Part shown: in pieces, positions 17,436-26,578 of the stretch
How positions within the stretch are numbered: the stretch's first letter is position 1
Layout of the letters: each line of letters opens with the position of its first letter
Source: Bacillus kwashiorkori
Lineage (GTDB): Bacteria; Bacillota; Bacilli; Bacillales; Caldibacillaceae
Length of the DNA stretch: 64,000 bases
Direction: 5' to 3'
Assembly (NCBI RefSeq): GCF_001375515.1
Contig: NZ_CTDX01000016.1
Span: forward strand, 532,942 to 596,941
Made by a program: the position numbers and the translations under genes
The notes under the pieces: model-generated
What the model was told of the DNA's origin: nothing
The model's database searches: none
Seen by the model: the letters and a program-made list of their open reading frames with translations, nothing else

Positions 17436-17747
17436 ATGGCGAGAGAGCAACAAGACCAGGCTGAAAAATTGAGAAAAAAGGTTCATTCAACAGATGAAAT
17501 TGAGCAGATGATGGCCTCACATCTTCCGCCTCGTAGTGTGTATCATCGCAGCAAAAAAGCTTCAAAGAAATCTAAGAAGCAGGAAAAACAAAAGAGTTCT
17601 TATCCAGTAATTAAACTCTTAGCTGTTATCTTTATTTTAATACCGATTATATTTGCCATCATTTATTATTTTGTTGAGATTAGGGGAAATGAACCGTCAT
17701 TTTTAAACAATGATGGATATGAACAAATAGAATTTGAAAAACCATAA
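17436..17747 (+). CDS. Short YpbE-like single-pass membrane protein without LysM
   Basis: A 103-aa protein with a charged, Lys-rich cytoplasmic N-terminal part (1-62), one membrane helix (about 63-84) and a short outside tail. By position and N-terminal layout it corresponds to B. subtilis YpbE, but YpbE is about 240 aa and ends in a LysM domain that is missing here; no continuation was seen after the stop. ATG 17436 is chosen because AAGGGAG (17421-17427) lies eight bases upstream; an in-frame ATG at 17418 has no ribosome site. Function unknown. Confidence 0.7.
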   Translation: MAREQQDQAEKLRKKVHSTDEIEQMMASHLPPRSVYHRSKKASKKSKKQEKQKSSYPVIKLLAVIFILIPIIFAIIYYFVEIRGNEPSFLNNDGYEQIEFEKP

Positions 17748-17819
17748 ATTTTCTAGGCTATTTCATAAATAAAACCAATTGGACATACATTTTAGTAAAA
17801 CATATAAGGTGGTGTCCAA

Positions 17820-18278
17820 ATGGATGAAATAATTAAAAATTTAAATGACTGGACAGATGAAGCAACGAAGCAAATGCTCCAAAGTGTTGTCAAGAAAAAA
17901 AGGAAATTTGACAAATTAAAAATCCGTCATTTACTCGTTATGTGGATTACGATGTTTTTTGCATTAATGTTTTCATATTATTTATATAAGACCGTTTATT
18001 TACCTTATTCGTATTCGTTTGCAGCAATGTTTTCGGCGTTTGTAAATAATAGTTACAATGGTGTTTTGCTTGTATTTATTATTTCACTTTATGGCTTTAT
18101 GAATGTCCTAAAACAAAAAGTAGATAAAATTGAAGGTGAATTTCACGCTTTACGCTGTGAAATAATTGATAAAAGTAAAGATTTATGGAAAAGTGACGAA
18201 GCATGGAGAAAACGGCACGAAGTTTTTTACTTGTTAAAAAATCATTACGATATTAATTTATTTCATGAGAACAAATAA
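17820..18278 (+). CDS. ypbF: DUF2663 membrane protein YpbF
   Basis: A 152-aa protein with two hydrophobic helices (about 38-58 and 76-97) and charged ends. The C-terminal segment LRCEIIDKSKDLW and the final HYDINL motif are those of YpbF (DUF2663) from B. subtilis, whose role is unknown. AAGGTGGTG precedes the ATG. It closes the ypbB-to-ypbF group and is followed by a terminator. Confidence 0.88.
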   Translation: MDEIIKNLNDWTDEATKQMLQSVVKKKRKFDKLKIRHLLVMWITMFFALMFSYYLYKTVYLPYSYSFAAMFSAFVNNSYNGVLLVFIISLYGFMNVLKQKVDKIEGEFHALRCEIIDKSKDLWKSDEAWRKRHEVFYLLKNHYDINLFHENK

Positions 18279-18315
18279 GGGGCTGTCCGTATCGTTTCGC
18301 CACAGCTTTTTTTTT
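18279..18315 (+). terminator. Rho-independent terminator after ypbF
   Basis: GCTGT (18282-18286) pairs with ACAGC (18302-18306), extended by G-T pairs, and is followed by nine T. The long T run makes termination likely despite the short stem. Confidence 0.6.
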
Positions 18316-18432
18316 GAAAAAATGTGTTTTTTGTCACAATTATTATTAATTTTTTTTCTAAGAAAAGGAATTAAACAATCGGTTGTCGAATTAATATGAA
18401 GGAAGGTAAATTATTTTAAAGAGGTGGAAAAT

Positions 18433-19065
18433 ATGTTTGTTAAAAATTTCATGATTCCTAAACAAGATTGTGTATATGTCGATCAGTCTGAAACATTAGG
18501 TAATGTTTTAGAAAAAATGTATGCCAATAATGTTGATGGGGTGCCTGTAGTTGATGGTGACCTATACGTAGGAATTGTTACAAAATATTTGATTTACAAA
18601 AACTTTTTACATGCGAATATGAATAAAGAAGATTATATGACCCAAATGAAAGCCGGTGACATTGCTTCCAAACAAGAAGGTTATTTAAATGGGGAAGAAT
18701 TATTTGAAGATACGTTAATTGCCCTAAAACATTATCCTATTTTGGCAGTTGTTAATGATGCGAAAAAATTTGTCGGCATTGTTACTCGCTACGACGTGTT
18801 AGAACAATTCCAAAGTGCTTTTGGTATGAAGCGAAAAGGAGTCCGTATAGCCTTCACATCGATTGAATCTGAAGGAAGAATCGCTACATTTTCTCAAATA
18901 GCTGATAAGTATGATGAAGATATTATTTCATTGGTTACTTTTGATGAAGCAGATCATCTCGTCAGGAGAATAGTTATGAAAGTAGAAGAGAAAGAAAACA
19001 CGAAACAGTTTTTACAAGATTTAGAACATGCAGGTTTTCGCATTATCGATATTCGAACATGTTAA
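18433..19065 (+). CDS. CBS-pair protein with ACT-like C-terminus
   Basis: A 210-aa soluble protein: two CBS repeats (about 1-55 and 75-130, e.g. DGVPVVDGDLYVGIVTKYL) and a C-terminal region (about 137-210) that looks like an ACT or ACT-like regulatory domain, the arrangement of AcuB-type proteins. CBS pairs bind adenosine nucleotides (AMP, ATP, c-di-AMP), so a nucleotide-sensing role is inferred; the partner is unknown. It occupies the place of ypbG in B. subtilis, between ypbF and mecB. ATG 18433 has AGAGGTGG upstream. It is probably monocistronic, with terminators on both sides. Confidence 0.75.
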   Translation: MFVKNFMIPKQDCVYVDQSETLGNVLEKMYANNVDGVPVVDGDLYVGIVTKYLIYKNFLHANMNKEDYMTQMKAGDIASKQEGYLNGEELFEDTLIALKHYPILAVVNDAKKFVGIVTRYDVLEQFQSAFGMKRKGVRIAFTSIESEGRIATFSQIADKYDEDIISLVTFDEADHLVRRIVMKVEEKENTKQFLQDLEHAGFRIIDIRTC

Positions 19066-19123
19066 TTCCAATAAAATTAATAATTAGCCATTTCCCAATA
19101 TGCTCATTCGTTAACACTAAAAT

Positions 19124-19149
19124 GGAGCGGTGAACCGTTCCTTTTTTTA
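19124..19149 (+). terminator. Rho-independent terminator after the CBS gene
   Basis: GGAGCGG (19124-19130), loop TGAA and CCGTTCC (19135-19141, one G-T pair) form a 7-bp stem, followed by seven T. Confidence 0.78.
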
Positions 19150-19252
19150 TTCCAACAAAAAATCGTACGAGCTTTAAAAAGAACCATCTGCCCTCCTATT
19201 TCATAAAATAAATCATTAAGATGTGTTTGTTGTAGGTCAGGAGGCCGAATTT

Positions 19253-19828
19253 ATGCGGTTGGAAAAAATTAATGGTAATCAAATGAAGATTTTTGTCTCA
19301 TTTGAGGAAATGAACGAGTTAGGTTTAACGAAAAACGATATTGGGAAAGACACGGTAAAATGGCAACATTTCTTTTTTAGTTTAATTCAAAAAGCAAAAA
19401 AGGAATGGGAATTGTCGTTAGAAGGTACGATATTTGTTGATGTATTTTCCTTACAGGATCAAGGTATTATCTTCATGTTAAGTGTTGCAGAAGATGATGA
19501 TATGTTTACGGAAGATTATTTTGACCTATCCTATGAGCAAGAATATGAACGAAAGATTTTATATAAATTTTCAAATATCGAGGATATTATTCAATTAGCA
19601 ACTAGGTTACGGAGTTATCATTTAACTGGCGATTTATATTGTTTTAAAGAAGCTTATTATTTATTGATGAAAGTTCAGGAAGAGCGGCTTGCATCTATTG
19701 TTTATATCATTTTTTCGGATTATGGAGAAGAATCCCTTTTATCTATCCCATATTTACAAGAATATGGGGATTTACTAATTGAAAACAATGCACTGCAAAA
19801 ACTTAATATTTATTTCTCAAAACATTAA
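19253..19828 (+). CDS. mecB: MecA-family adaptor protein MecB (YpbH)
   Basis: A 191-aa paralog of the ClpC adaptor MecA. The N-terminus MRLEKINGNQMKIFVSFEEM matches the substrate-binding half, and the C-terminal half (about 100-191) matches the ClpC-binding domain; an acidic linker EDDDMFTEDYFD lies between. It is expected to feed proteins to ClpCP. ATG 19253 is used because CAGGAGG lies nine bases upstream and the family starts with MRLER/K; an in-frame ATG at 19223 lacks a ribosome site. It precedes gudB, as in B. subtilis. Confidence 0.85.
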   Translation: MRLEKINGNQMKIFVSFEEMNELGLTKNDIGKDTVKWQHFFFSLIQKAKKEWELSLEGTIFVDVFSLQDQGIIFMLSVAEDDDMFTEDYFDLSYEQEYERKILYKFSNIEDIIQLATRLRSYHLTGDLYCFKEAYYLLMKVQEERLASIVYIIFSDYGEESLLSIPYLQEYGDLLIENNALQKLNIYFSKH

Positions 19829-19958
19829 TCGAATAAGTCGTTTTCCTCCGTTCCAGCATTGGGAACCTCCTCCAAAAAAAGTTTGAACAAACATAATAAT
19901 AGAACTAATACACTTTATTGTTAGTTTAGTAGAAAATAATGAAAACTGACTTTTTTTC

Positions 19959-19986
19959 TTGCATTATTGGGAATACAGTGTATACT
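19959..19986 (+). promoter_or_regulatory. Candidate sigma-A promoter of gudB
   Basis: TTGCAT (19959-19964), 16-base spacer and TATACT (19981-19986). The start would be near 19993, about 40 bases before the gudB ATG. Confidence 0.5.
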
Positions 19987-20032
19987 AAGTTTTGTAAACA
20001 CGATAATAGTGATAATATTAGGAGGTTTCCAA

Positions 20033-21307
20033 ATGGTCGCCCAAAAGGGTACGGAAAATATAAATAACGACAAACATGACCTATTAAAGTCCACCCAAAT
20101 TATTATTCATGAAGCCCTTGAAAAACTTGGGTATTCTGACGAGGTTTATGAATTATTAAAAGAACCATTACGTATGTTAACGGTAAAAATACCTGTACGA
20201 ATGGATGATGGTACAACAAAAGTATTTACTGGGTACCGGGCACAGCATAATGATGCTGTAGGACCAACGAAAGGTGGCGTACGCTTCCATCCGGATGTTA
20301 CTGAAGATGAAGTGAAAGCCCTTTCAGTTTGGATGAGTTTAAAATGTGGTATAGTCGACTTGCCATATGGTGGAGGAAAGGGAGGAATTGTCTGCGATCC
20401 ACGAACTATGTCTTTTCGAGAGTTAGAAAGACTTAGTCGGGAATATGTTCGAGCAATTAGTCAAATTGTTGGACCTACAAAAGACATACCTGCCCCAGAT
20501 GTTTTTACTAACTCGCAAATAATGGCATGGATGTATGACGAATATAGCAGATTAGATGCTTTTAACTCACCTGGATTTATTACAGGGAAACCGTTAGTAT
20601 TAGGCGGTTCTCATGGACGGGACTCTGCTACTGCTAAAGGTGTAACGATTTGCATTCGTGAAGCAGCTAAAAAACGAGGCATTCAATTGGAAGGTGCACG
20701 AGTTGTAGTTCAAGGTTTTGGGAATGCTGGCGGTTTTCTATCAAAATTTATGCATGACTCAGGAGCAAAAGTAATCGGGATTTCTGATGCTTACGGTGCG
20801 CTTTATGATCCAAATGGTCTCGATATTGATTATTTATTAGACCGAAGAGACAGCTTTGGTACAGTAACAAAATTATTTAAAAACACTATTTCCAACAAAG
20901 AATTGTTAGAATTGGATTGTGATATATTAGTTCCAGCTGCAATAGGTAATCAAATTCGTGAAGATAACGCCCATAATATTAAGGCGAATATTGTCGTCGA
21001 AGCTGCGAATGGACCTACTACATTGGAAGCGACAAAGATTTTAACGGAAAGAGGAATTTTGTTAGTTCCAGACGTTTTAGCCTCTGCTGGTGGAGTAACA
21101 GTATCGTATTTTGAATGGGTACAAAATAATCAAGGGTATTATTGGTCAGAAGAAGAGGTTGCGGAAAAACTAGAAAAAATCATGGTTAATGCTTTTGAAA
21201 ATATTTATAAAATAGCAACGACTCGGAAAGTGGATATGCGCCTTGCTGCCTATATGGTAGGTGTTAGAAAAATGGCGGAAGCATGCCGCTTTAGAGGTTG
21301 GGTATAA
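20033..21307 (+). CDS. gudB: NAD-specific glutamate dehydrogenase GudB
   Basis: A 424-aa hexameric glutamate dehydrogenase that deaminates glutamate to 2-oxoglutarate and ammonia. The N-terminal domain carries the catalytic lysine region LPYGGGKGG, and the Rossmann domain has VVQGFGNAGG. Length and gene position fit B. subtilis GudB; the frame is intact, without the 9-bp duplication that inactivates gudB in laboratory B. subtilis. ATG 20033 follows TTAGGAGG; the longer frame from 19967 adds a non-homologous hydrophobic stretch and is rejected. A terminator follows. Confidence 0.93.
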   Translation: MVAQKGTENINNDKHDLLKSTQIIIHEALEKLGYSDEVYELLKEPLRMLTVKIPVRMDDGTTKVFTGYRAQHNDAVGPTKGGVRFHPDVTEDEVKALSVWMSLKCGIVDLPYGGGKGGIVCDPRTMSFRELERLSREYVRAISQIVGPTKDIPAPDVFTNSQIMAWMYDEYSRLDAFNSPGFITGKPLVLGGSHGRDSATAKGVTICIREAAKKRGIQLEGARVVVQGFGNAGGFLSKFMHDSGAKVIGISDAYGALYDPNGLDIDYLLDRRDSFGTVTKLFKNTISNKELLELDCDILVPAAIGNQIREDNAHNIKANIVVEAANGPTTLEATKILTERGILLVPDVLASAGGVTVSYFEWVQNNQGYYWSEEEVAEKLEKIMVNAFENIYKIATTRKVDMRLAAYMVGVRKMAEACRFRGWV

Positions 21308-21360
21308 TAGTGAAAAATTGTCATAATAGATGATTCATTTTCATTGCCTAAACTTTTTTT

Positions 21361-21392
21361 ATCTCCTATCATAAATGGATAGGAGATTTTTG
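21361..21392 (+). terminator. Rho-independent terminator after gudB
   Basis: ATCTCCTATC (21361-21370) and GATAGGAGAT (21378-21387) form a perfect 10-bp stem with a 7-base loop, followed by T. Confidence 0.85.
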
Positions 21393-21414
21393 CTTTTTGA
21401 AAGGGGATACGTTC

Positions 21415-22377
21415 ATGCGTTATGAAGAATGTATTATCGTTGGTGGCGGGCCTTGTGGCTTAGCAGTGGCAATTGCATTACAAAATATCGAGAAAAAACC
21501 GCTCGTTATTGAGAAAGGAAATATTGTTCAAACTTTATATAATTTTCCTACGCACCAAACGTTTTTTAGCAGTAGTGAAAAATTAGCAATTGGTAATATT
21601 CCCTTCATTACAGAAAGCCGAAAACCAACACGTAACCAAGCACTAACGTATTATCGTGAAGTTGCAAAACTAGAAGATATTCGCATTCATGCTTTTGAAG
21701 AAGTGATAAATGTAAAAAAATTATTAAATGGACACTTTTTAATAACGACAACAAAAACCACTTATGAAACGAAATATGCAATTATCGCAACAGGATATTA
21801 TGACCATCCAAATATGTTGCACATACGAGGCGAAAACTTACCGAAAGTCTTCCATTATTTTAAAGAAGCTCATCCATACTTTAATCAGGATGTAGTTGTT
21901 ATTGGTGGAAAAAATTCCAGTGTTGATGCGGCCCTAGAGTTAGCGAAAGTAGGGGCTAGGGTCACCGTGATTTATCGCGGCTCCGATTATTCTCATCATA
22001 TAAAACCGTGGATATTACCAGAATTTGAGTCGTTAGTAAGAAGTGGTGTAGTAACAATGATTTTTAATGCAACTGTACAAGAGATTAAATTGAATTCACT
22101 TGTGTATGAAATGGCAGGCGAAATAAAGGAAATAAAAAATGATTTTGTATTTGCAATGACTGGTTATCACCCAGACCATCAGTTTTTAAAAAAGATGGGT
22201 GTTGGTATTGATCAGGAAACAGGGAGGCCGCTCTACAACCCAGAAACAATGGAAACGAATGTGAAAAATATTTTTGTGGCTGGAGTCATTGCAGCAGGAA
22301 ATAATGCTAATGAAATTTTTATTGAGAACGGTCGTTTTCATGGGGAGTTAATTGCAAAAGAAATAAGTAATCGTTAA
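21415..22377 (+). CDS. bdr: Bacillithiol disulfide reductase Bdr (YpdA)
   Basis: A 320-aa FAD- and NADPH-binding oxidoreductase. Two dinucleotide-binding motifs are visible: IIVGGGPCGLAVA near the N-terminus, including the Cys used by YpdA in catalysis (C14), and VVVIGGKNSSVDAA (about residue 162 onward). It reduces bacillithiol disulfide, completing the bacillithiol redox cycle that begins with BshA, encoded 37 kb downstream. ATG 21415 has AAAGGGG upstream; an in-frame TTG at 21397 overlaps the gudB terminator side and is not favoured. It converges on ansA. Confidence 0.88.
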   Translation: MRYEECIIVGGGPCGLAVAIALQNIEKKPLVIEKGNIVQTLYNFPTHQTFFSSSEKLAIGNIPFITESRKPTRNQALTYYREVAKLEDIRIHAFEEVINVKKLLNGHFLITTTKTTYETKYAIIATGYYDHPNMLHIRGENLPKVFHYFKEAHPYFNQDVVVIGGKNSSVDAALELAKVGARVTVIYRGSDYSHHIKPWILPEFESLVRSGVVTMIFNATVQEIKLNSLVYEMAGEIKEIKNDFVFAMTGYHPDHQFLKKMGVGIDQETGRPLYNPETMETNVKNIFVAGVIAAGNNANEIFIENGRFHGELIAKEISNR

Positions 22378-22383
22378 AGATAA

Positions 22384-22404
22384 TGGGGCTAATTTATAGC
22401 CCCA
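22384..22404. terminator. Hairpin between bdr and ansA (convergent genes)
   Basis: TGGGGCT (22384-22390) pairs with AGCCCCA (22398-22404) around a 7-base loop. T runs on either side are weak, so it may be a poor terminator or only an mRNA end structure. Confidence 0.45.
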
Positions 22405-22425
22405 ATTAATCAAAAGAAATTTTCT

Positions 22426-23397
22426 TTAGTCATGAAACAGTTTTTCCATTTCGTACTGATTTTTCGTAATTTCTAAACAGAGCAAAAGCTTGATTCTAGC
22501 TTTCTGTCCATTTAAACCATTGGAGAATATTAATCCATTTTGCTTTAATTGTGCCCCTCCGCCTTCATATCCATAAATATCTTCTACGATTCCGTTAAAG
22601 CAACGAGAAACTAATACAATTGGTATATTTCTATTTAATAAAGCTTGGATACCTGGTATTGTTGCAGGAGGTAAATTCCCTTGACCAAGCGCTTCAATGA
22701 CGAGACCGTCAATACCCATATTATTTAATGCATAAAACAAACTAGAATCCATTCCAGCATACGCTTTAATTAGTTCAACCCGATGGCATAGTGATTGCAC
22801 AGGAAGTTTACGTTCAATAGTTGGTAAATGATGAAATAGTATGTCCTTTTTCGTAATAATACCGATAGGCCCGTATTGTGGACTTTGGAATGTGGATACA
22901 TTGCTAGTATGTGTTTTTGTAACATTTTTTGCCGCATGTATTTCATCATTTAATACGACTAATACACCTTTATTTTTTGCATCATTATGTATGGCTGTCC
23001 GAACAGAAGTTAGAAAATTATATAATCCATCCGTACCAATTTCGTTACTAGATCGCATTGCCCCTGTAACGACGATCGGAATTTGAGTATCAACTGTTAA
23101 GTCTAAAAAATATGCAGTTTCTTCTAACGTATCGGTACCGTGAGTTATAACAACACCATCAATTTGGCTATTTTTAATATGATAATCAATCCGCCTTTTC
23201 AACTGGAACATTTCATTTGGAGTGATATGTGGGGATGGTAGATTAAACGGAGCTTCAACGATTAAGTCCGCTAGTTTATTAATTTCTTTCGTTTTATTAA
23301 TTAGTGGATTTTCCCCAACTGGCTTGACTGCCCCTGTTTCCTCATCTTCATACATCGAAATGGTTCCACCAGTATGTAACACTAATATTTTTTTCAT
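22426..23397 (-). CDS. ansA: Cytoplasmic L-asparaginase (type I)
   Basis: A 323-aa asparaginase that hydrolyses asparagine to aspartate and ammonia. The two catalytic threonine motifs are TGGTIS (T12) and HGTDTLEETAYFL (T88-D89-T90). There is no signal peptide, so it is the cytosolic AnsA type, not the secreted AnsZ type. On the minus strand TTGGAGGAATTAGG precedes the ATG. It is the only large minus-strand gene between fer and ypjC, lies back-to-back with prsW, and converges on bdr. In B. subtilis ansA is located elsewhere with aspartase. Confidence 0.92.
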   Translation of the reverse strand: MKKILVLHTGGTISMYEDEETGAVKPVGENPLINKTKEINKLADLIVEAPFNLPSPHITPNEMFQLKRRIDYHIKNSQIDGVVITHGTDTLEETAYFLDLTVDTQIPIVVTGAMRSSNEIGTDGLYNFLTSVRTAIHNDAKNKGVLVVLNDEIHAAKNVTKTHTSNVSTFQSPQYGPIGIITKKDILFHHLPTIERKLPVQSLCHRVELIKAYAGMDSSLFYALNNMGIDGLVIEALGQGNLPPATIPGIQALLNRNIPIVLVSRCFNGIVEDIYGYEGGGAQLKQNGLIFSNGLNGQKARIKLLLCLEITKNQYEMEKLFHD

Positions 23398-23489
23398 CCT
23401 AATTCCTCCAAAATACCTATATATTTTGTATTTTCATTTTCCATTTTCCGTGATACGATTGAAGAAAGAGATTGGAAATGAGGTTCGCC

Positions 23490-24161
23490 ATGTTAGCGAT
23501 TGTTTCAGCTGGAATAGCACCAGGTATTGCTTTGCTCAGTTTTTTTTATTTAAAAGATGAAATTGAAACTGAACCACTATATGAGGTGTTGCGAGTCTTT
23601 TTTCTTGGTGCAATTTTAGTATTTCCTATTATGTTTATACAATATGTTTTGGAAGTTGAGCAAGTTATTGCGGTAAATTTATTTAAAGCTTTTTTGTCTG
23701 CTAGTTTATTAGAAGAATTTTTCAAGTGGTTTATTTTATATTTTGCAGTTTTTAAATTAGTGGAATTTGATGAACATTATGACGGGATTGTATATGGAGT
23801 TGCAATCTCTCTTGGGTTTGCAACAGCTGAGAATATATTATATTTATTTAGTTATGGGCTAGAGTATGCCTTTGGCAGAGCCCTTTTACCAGTTTCCAGT
23901 CATGCGTTATTTGGTGTGATTATGGGTTACTATTTAGGAAAAGGAAAATTTTCTTCAGATAAACCATATAAATGGATCGCCTTATCATTTTTCGTTCCGT
24001 TTCTTTTACACGGGCTATACGACTTCATATTACTTACGGATAAAAACTGGTTAGTAATTATCATTCCATTTATGCTTTTTTTATGGTGGTTAGCATTAAA
24101 AAAAGTAAAGAAGGCTAAGGCCATACCTGTTTATCCTGACAATAACCGTTCGATCTTTTAA
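23490..24161 (+). CDS. prsW: Intramembrane site-1 protease PrsW
   Basis: PrsW (223 aa) cleaves the anti-sigma factor RsiW in B. subtilis, starting the cascade that frees sigma-W under envelope stress. It is a polytopic membrane protein with the glutamate motif E75-E76-FFK79, a conserved region [20 protein letters not shown], a His in [10 protein letters not shown] and another in [13 protein letters not shown] 23490 is preferred because it matches the B. subtilis start ([17 protein letters not shown]) and has TGAGGT upstream; earlier TTG 23472 and ATG 23478 are in frame. Divergent from ansA. Confidence 0.92.
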   Translation: MLAIVSAGIAPGIALLSFFYLKDEIETEPLYEVLRVFFLGAILVFPIMFIQYVLEVEQVIAVNLFKAFLSASLLEEFFKWFILYFAVFKLVEFDEHYDGIVYGVAISLGFATAENILYLFSYGLEYAFGRALLPVSSHALFGVIMGYYLGKGKFSSDKPYKWIALSFFVPFLLHGLYDFILLTDKNWLVIIIPFMLFLWWLALKKVKKAKAIPVYPDNNRSIF

Positions 24162-24177
24162 TAATTGTTTAACAATC

Positions 24178-24231
24178 GTCCAACTTCACGTATTTGTGGA
24201 TTTTTTCCATAACGTGAGGTTGGACTTTTTT
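24178..24231 (+). terminator. Rho-independent terminator after prsW
   Basis: GTCCAACTTCACGT (24178-24191) and ACGTGAGGTTGGAC (24212-24225) form a 14-bp stem with one mismatched pair, followed by six T. Confidence 0.85.
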
Positions 24232-24337
24232 ATATTCTGCATAGCCGAAATTTTTAAAATAAAAGTACTTTGTATAAAAAACCAATTCCTACAAAAACTA
24301 CTCATACTTGATAATGACAGCAATGGAGGGACTAATT

Positions 24338-25189
24338 ATGTTATACAGGAATGCATTGAAACTTTTGATGCTCGTATTATGTAGTTCATTATTACTTGTA
24401 TCTGAAGTACCTAAAACAAGTGTTGAGGCATTTTCCAATCAAGTCATCCAAGTAGGGGCTGTAGGGGATGACGTGATTGAATTACAATCACGTTTACAAT
24501 ATTTAGGCTTTTATAATGGAAAAATTGACGGAGTTTTTGGTTGGCGAACTTATTGGGCATTGAGAAATTTTCAATATGAATTTGGTTTAAAAGTTGATGG
24601 ACTCGCTGGTCAAGACACAAAAGACAAACTAGTTAAAGCTTCCAAATACAATGAAAGCTATGTGAAAGACCAAATAAGAAAAGGAAATAAGTTTACTCAT
24701 TATGGTGGAGTGGATATAAATAAACAAACGAAAAATAAAAGCAATAACAATAATAACAATAACAAAGGAACAGGAAATAATAATCAACAAACAACCCCTG
24801 CGAAACCAACAGCAACGAATGTTCCTAATGGTTTTTCGCAAAATGACATACAGTTAATGGCGAATGCGGTATACGGCGAGGCTAGAGGTGAACCATATAT
24901 CGGACAAGTAGCTGTTGCGGCAGTAATACTAAATAGGGTAAAAAGCCCATCGTTCCCTAACACAGTGTCAGGTGTCATTTTTGAACCGAGAGCTTTTACA
25001 GCTGTCGCTGATGGTCAAATATGGTTAACACCAAATGAAACGGCTAGGAAAGCTGTTTTAGATGCAATTAATGGTTGGGACCCAACAGGTAATGCCATTT
25101 ATTATTTTAATCCTAACACTGCCACTAGTTCTTGGATTTGGTCAAGACCACAAATTAAGCAAATTGGTAAGCATATTTTTTGTAAATAA
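24338..25189 (+). CDS. sleB: Spore cortex-lytic enzyme SleB
   Basis: SleB (283 aa) is a lytic transglycosylase that degrades cortex peptidoglycan during germination. It has a signal peptide (about 1-31), a peptidoglycan-binding domain (about 38-100, VGDDVIELQSRLQYLG), an Asn-rich linker (about 134-150), and the catalytic SleB domain (about 168-283) with the likely catalytic glutamate E181 in YGEARGEP. ATG 24338 has GGAGG eight bases upstream; the longer frame from 24308 has none. It forms an operon with ypeB, whose product is needed for SleB assembly. Forespore sigma-G control is expected but no clear promoter was read. Confidence 0.94.
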   Translation: MLYRNALKLLMLVLCSSLLLVSEVPKTSVEAFSNQVIQVGAVGDDVIELQSRLQYLGFYNGKIDGVFGWRTYWALRNFQYEFGLKVDGLAGQDTKDKLVKASKYNESYVKDQIRKGNKFTHYGGVDINKQTKNKSNNNNNNNKGTGNNNQQTTPAKPTATNVPNGFSQNDIQLMANAVYGEARGEPYIGQVAVAAVILNRVKSPSFPNTVSGVIFEPRAFTAVADGQIWLTPNETARKAVLDAINGWDPTGNAIYYFNPNTATSSWIWSRPQIKQIGKHIFCK

Positions 25190-25201
25190 AGGGGTGTTTT
25201 G

Positions 25202-26557
25202 ATGATTAGAGGAATATTAATTGGAGTTCTAACAGTTGGAATAGTTGGAACTGCTTATTGGGGCTATCAAGAGCACCAAGAGAAAAATGCAATATTAATT
25301 AATGCAGAAAATAGTTATCAGCGAGCATTTCATGATTTAACATATAATATTGACATACTTCACGATAAGATTGGTACGACATTAGCAATGAATTCAAGAA
25401 AATCTTTATCACCTGCTTTAGCTGATGTATGGCGGTTAACGTCTGAAGCAAATAGTTCTGTTGGCCAATTACCATTAACATTATTACCATTTAATAAAAC
25501 AGAAGAATTCCTATCTAAAATTGGCGATTTCAGTTATAAAACAGCAGTACGTGACTTAGATAAAGAACCATTATCGAAAGAGGAATATGATACGTTAAAA
25601 TCTTTATACAAACAATCAGCGGATATACAAAATGAATTGCGGAAAGTCCAACATTTAATCTTAAAAAATAATTTACGTTGGATGGACGTAGAAATGGCTC
25701 TCGCATCAGGAAAAGAGACAGCAGATAACACCATTATAGATGGTTTTAAAACAGTGGAAAAAACGATCGATAGCTACACAGAAGCGGATATGGGGCCAAT
25801 TTTCACTAGTATGCAAAAGGCAGAAAAAAGTTACCGTAATTTATCGGGACCGAAAATTAGCGAAGAAGATGCTAAAAATATCGCAAAAAAATATGGAATT
25901 GCTGAAAAAAATTCAAAAATTAAAGTAGTGGAAAATGGAAAAGGTTCCGATTTTGAATTTTACAGTATAGCTGTTAAAGATAAAAATGCTGATAGCTATA
26001 TGGATGTCACTAAAAAAGGTGGCTATCCTATTTGGCTAATAAAAAATCGGGACGTGAAGGTTCAAAAAATCAGTTTAAATGAAGCGAGTAAACGGGCTGC
26101 GAAGTTTTTAACCGATCATAAATTCGAAAACTTGGAAGTATTAGAAAGTGTTCAATATGATAATGTCGGGCTCTTTACTTTTGTAACTAATGAAAATAAT
26201 GTTCGAATTTATCCAGATGCGATAAAAATTAAAATTGCCCTTGATGATGGTAATGTCATTGGCCTTTCTGCAGAAGAGTATTTAGCTTCTCATAATAAAC
26301 GATCAATACCGAAACCGAAAATAACGGAGTCCGAAGCGAAAAAACAATTGAATTCGAATGTAAAAATCGAAGAAAGCCGCTTAGCAATAATAAATAATGA
26401 AATGAAAGAAGAAGTACTTTGTTACGAATTTTTAGGAACATTAGGCGATGATACGTATCGAATTTTTATTAATGCATTAGATGGGTCAGAGGAAATGGTA
26501 GAAAAATTCCAAAACGCTGAACCAATATATGAAGATATCATTGAAGGAAGAGCTTAA
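25202..26557 (+). CDS. ypeB: Germination protein YpeB
   Basis: YpeB (451 aa) holds and protects SleB in the dormant spore. An N-terminal membrane anchor (about 3-20) is followed by a long helical region and then PepSY-type repeats in the C-terminal half (ISEEDAKNIAKKYG, SLNEASKRAAKFL and ITESEAKKQLN mark repeat starts). The sequence DKIGTTLAMNS is strongly conserved. The gene lies 12 bases after sleB; ATG 25202 is used, with AAAGGGGTG upstream, because it matches the B. subtilis start MIRGILI. Its end overlaps the terminator stem. Confidence 0.94.
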   Translation: MIRGILIGVLTVGIVGTAYWGYQEHQEKNAILINAENSYQRAFHDLTYNIDILHDKIGTTLAMNSRKSLSPALADVWRLTSEANSSVGQLPLTLLPFNKTEEFLSKIGDFSYKTAVRDLDKEPLSKEEYDTLKSLYKQSADIQNELRKVQHLILKNNLRWMDVEMALASGKETADNTIIDGFKTVEKTIDSYTEADMGPIFTSMQKAEKSYRNLSGPKISEEDAKNIAKKYGIAEKNSKIKVVENGKGSDFEFYSIAVKDKNADSYMDVTKKGGYPIWLIKNRDVKVQKISLNEASKRAAKFLTDHKFENLEVLESVQYDNVGLFTFVTNENNVRIYPDAIKIKIALDDGNVIGLSAEEYLASHNKRSIPKPKITESEAKKQLNSNVKIEESRLAIINNEMKEEVLCYEFLGTLGDDTYRIFINALDGSEEMVEKFQNAEPIYEDIIEGRA

Positions 26558-26578
26558 AAGGCTTTTCCTTTTTTTATT
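26546..26578 (+). terminator. Rho-independent terminator overlapping the ypeB end
   Basis: GGAAGAGC (26546-26553) pairs with GCTTTTCC (26561-26568, one G-T pair), followed by seven T. The 5' arm includes the last ypeB codons. Confidence 0.75.

Noticed and set aside
19967-20032. N-terminal extension of gudB
   Set aside because: The extra residues are hydrophobic and not found in glutamate dehydrogenases; a strong TTAGGAGG lies before ATG 20033, and the extension covers the promoter.
24196-24384. 62-codon open frame before sleB
   Set aside because: It overlaps the prsW terminator and the sleB start and has no ribosome site.
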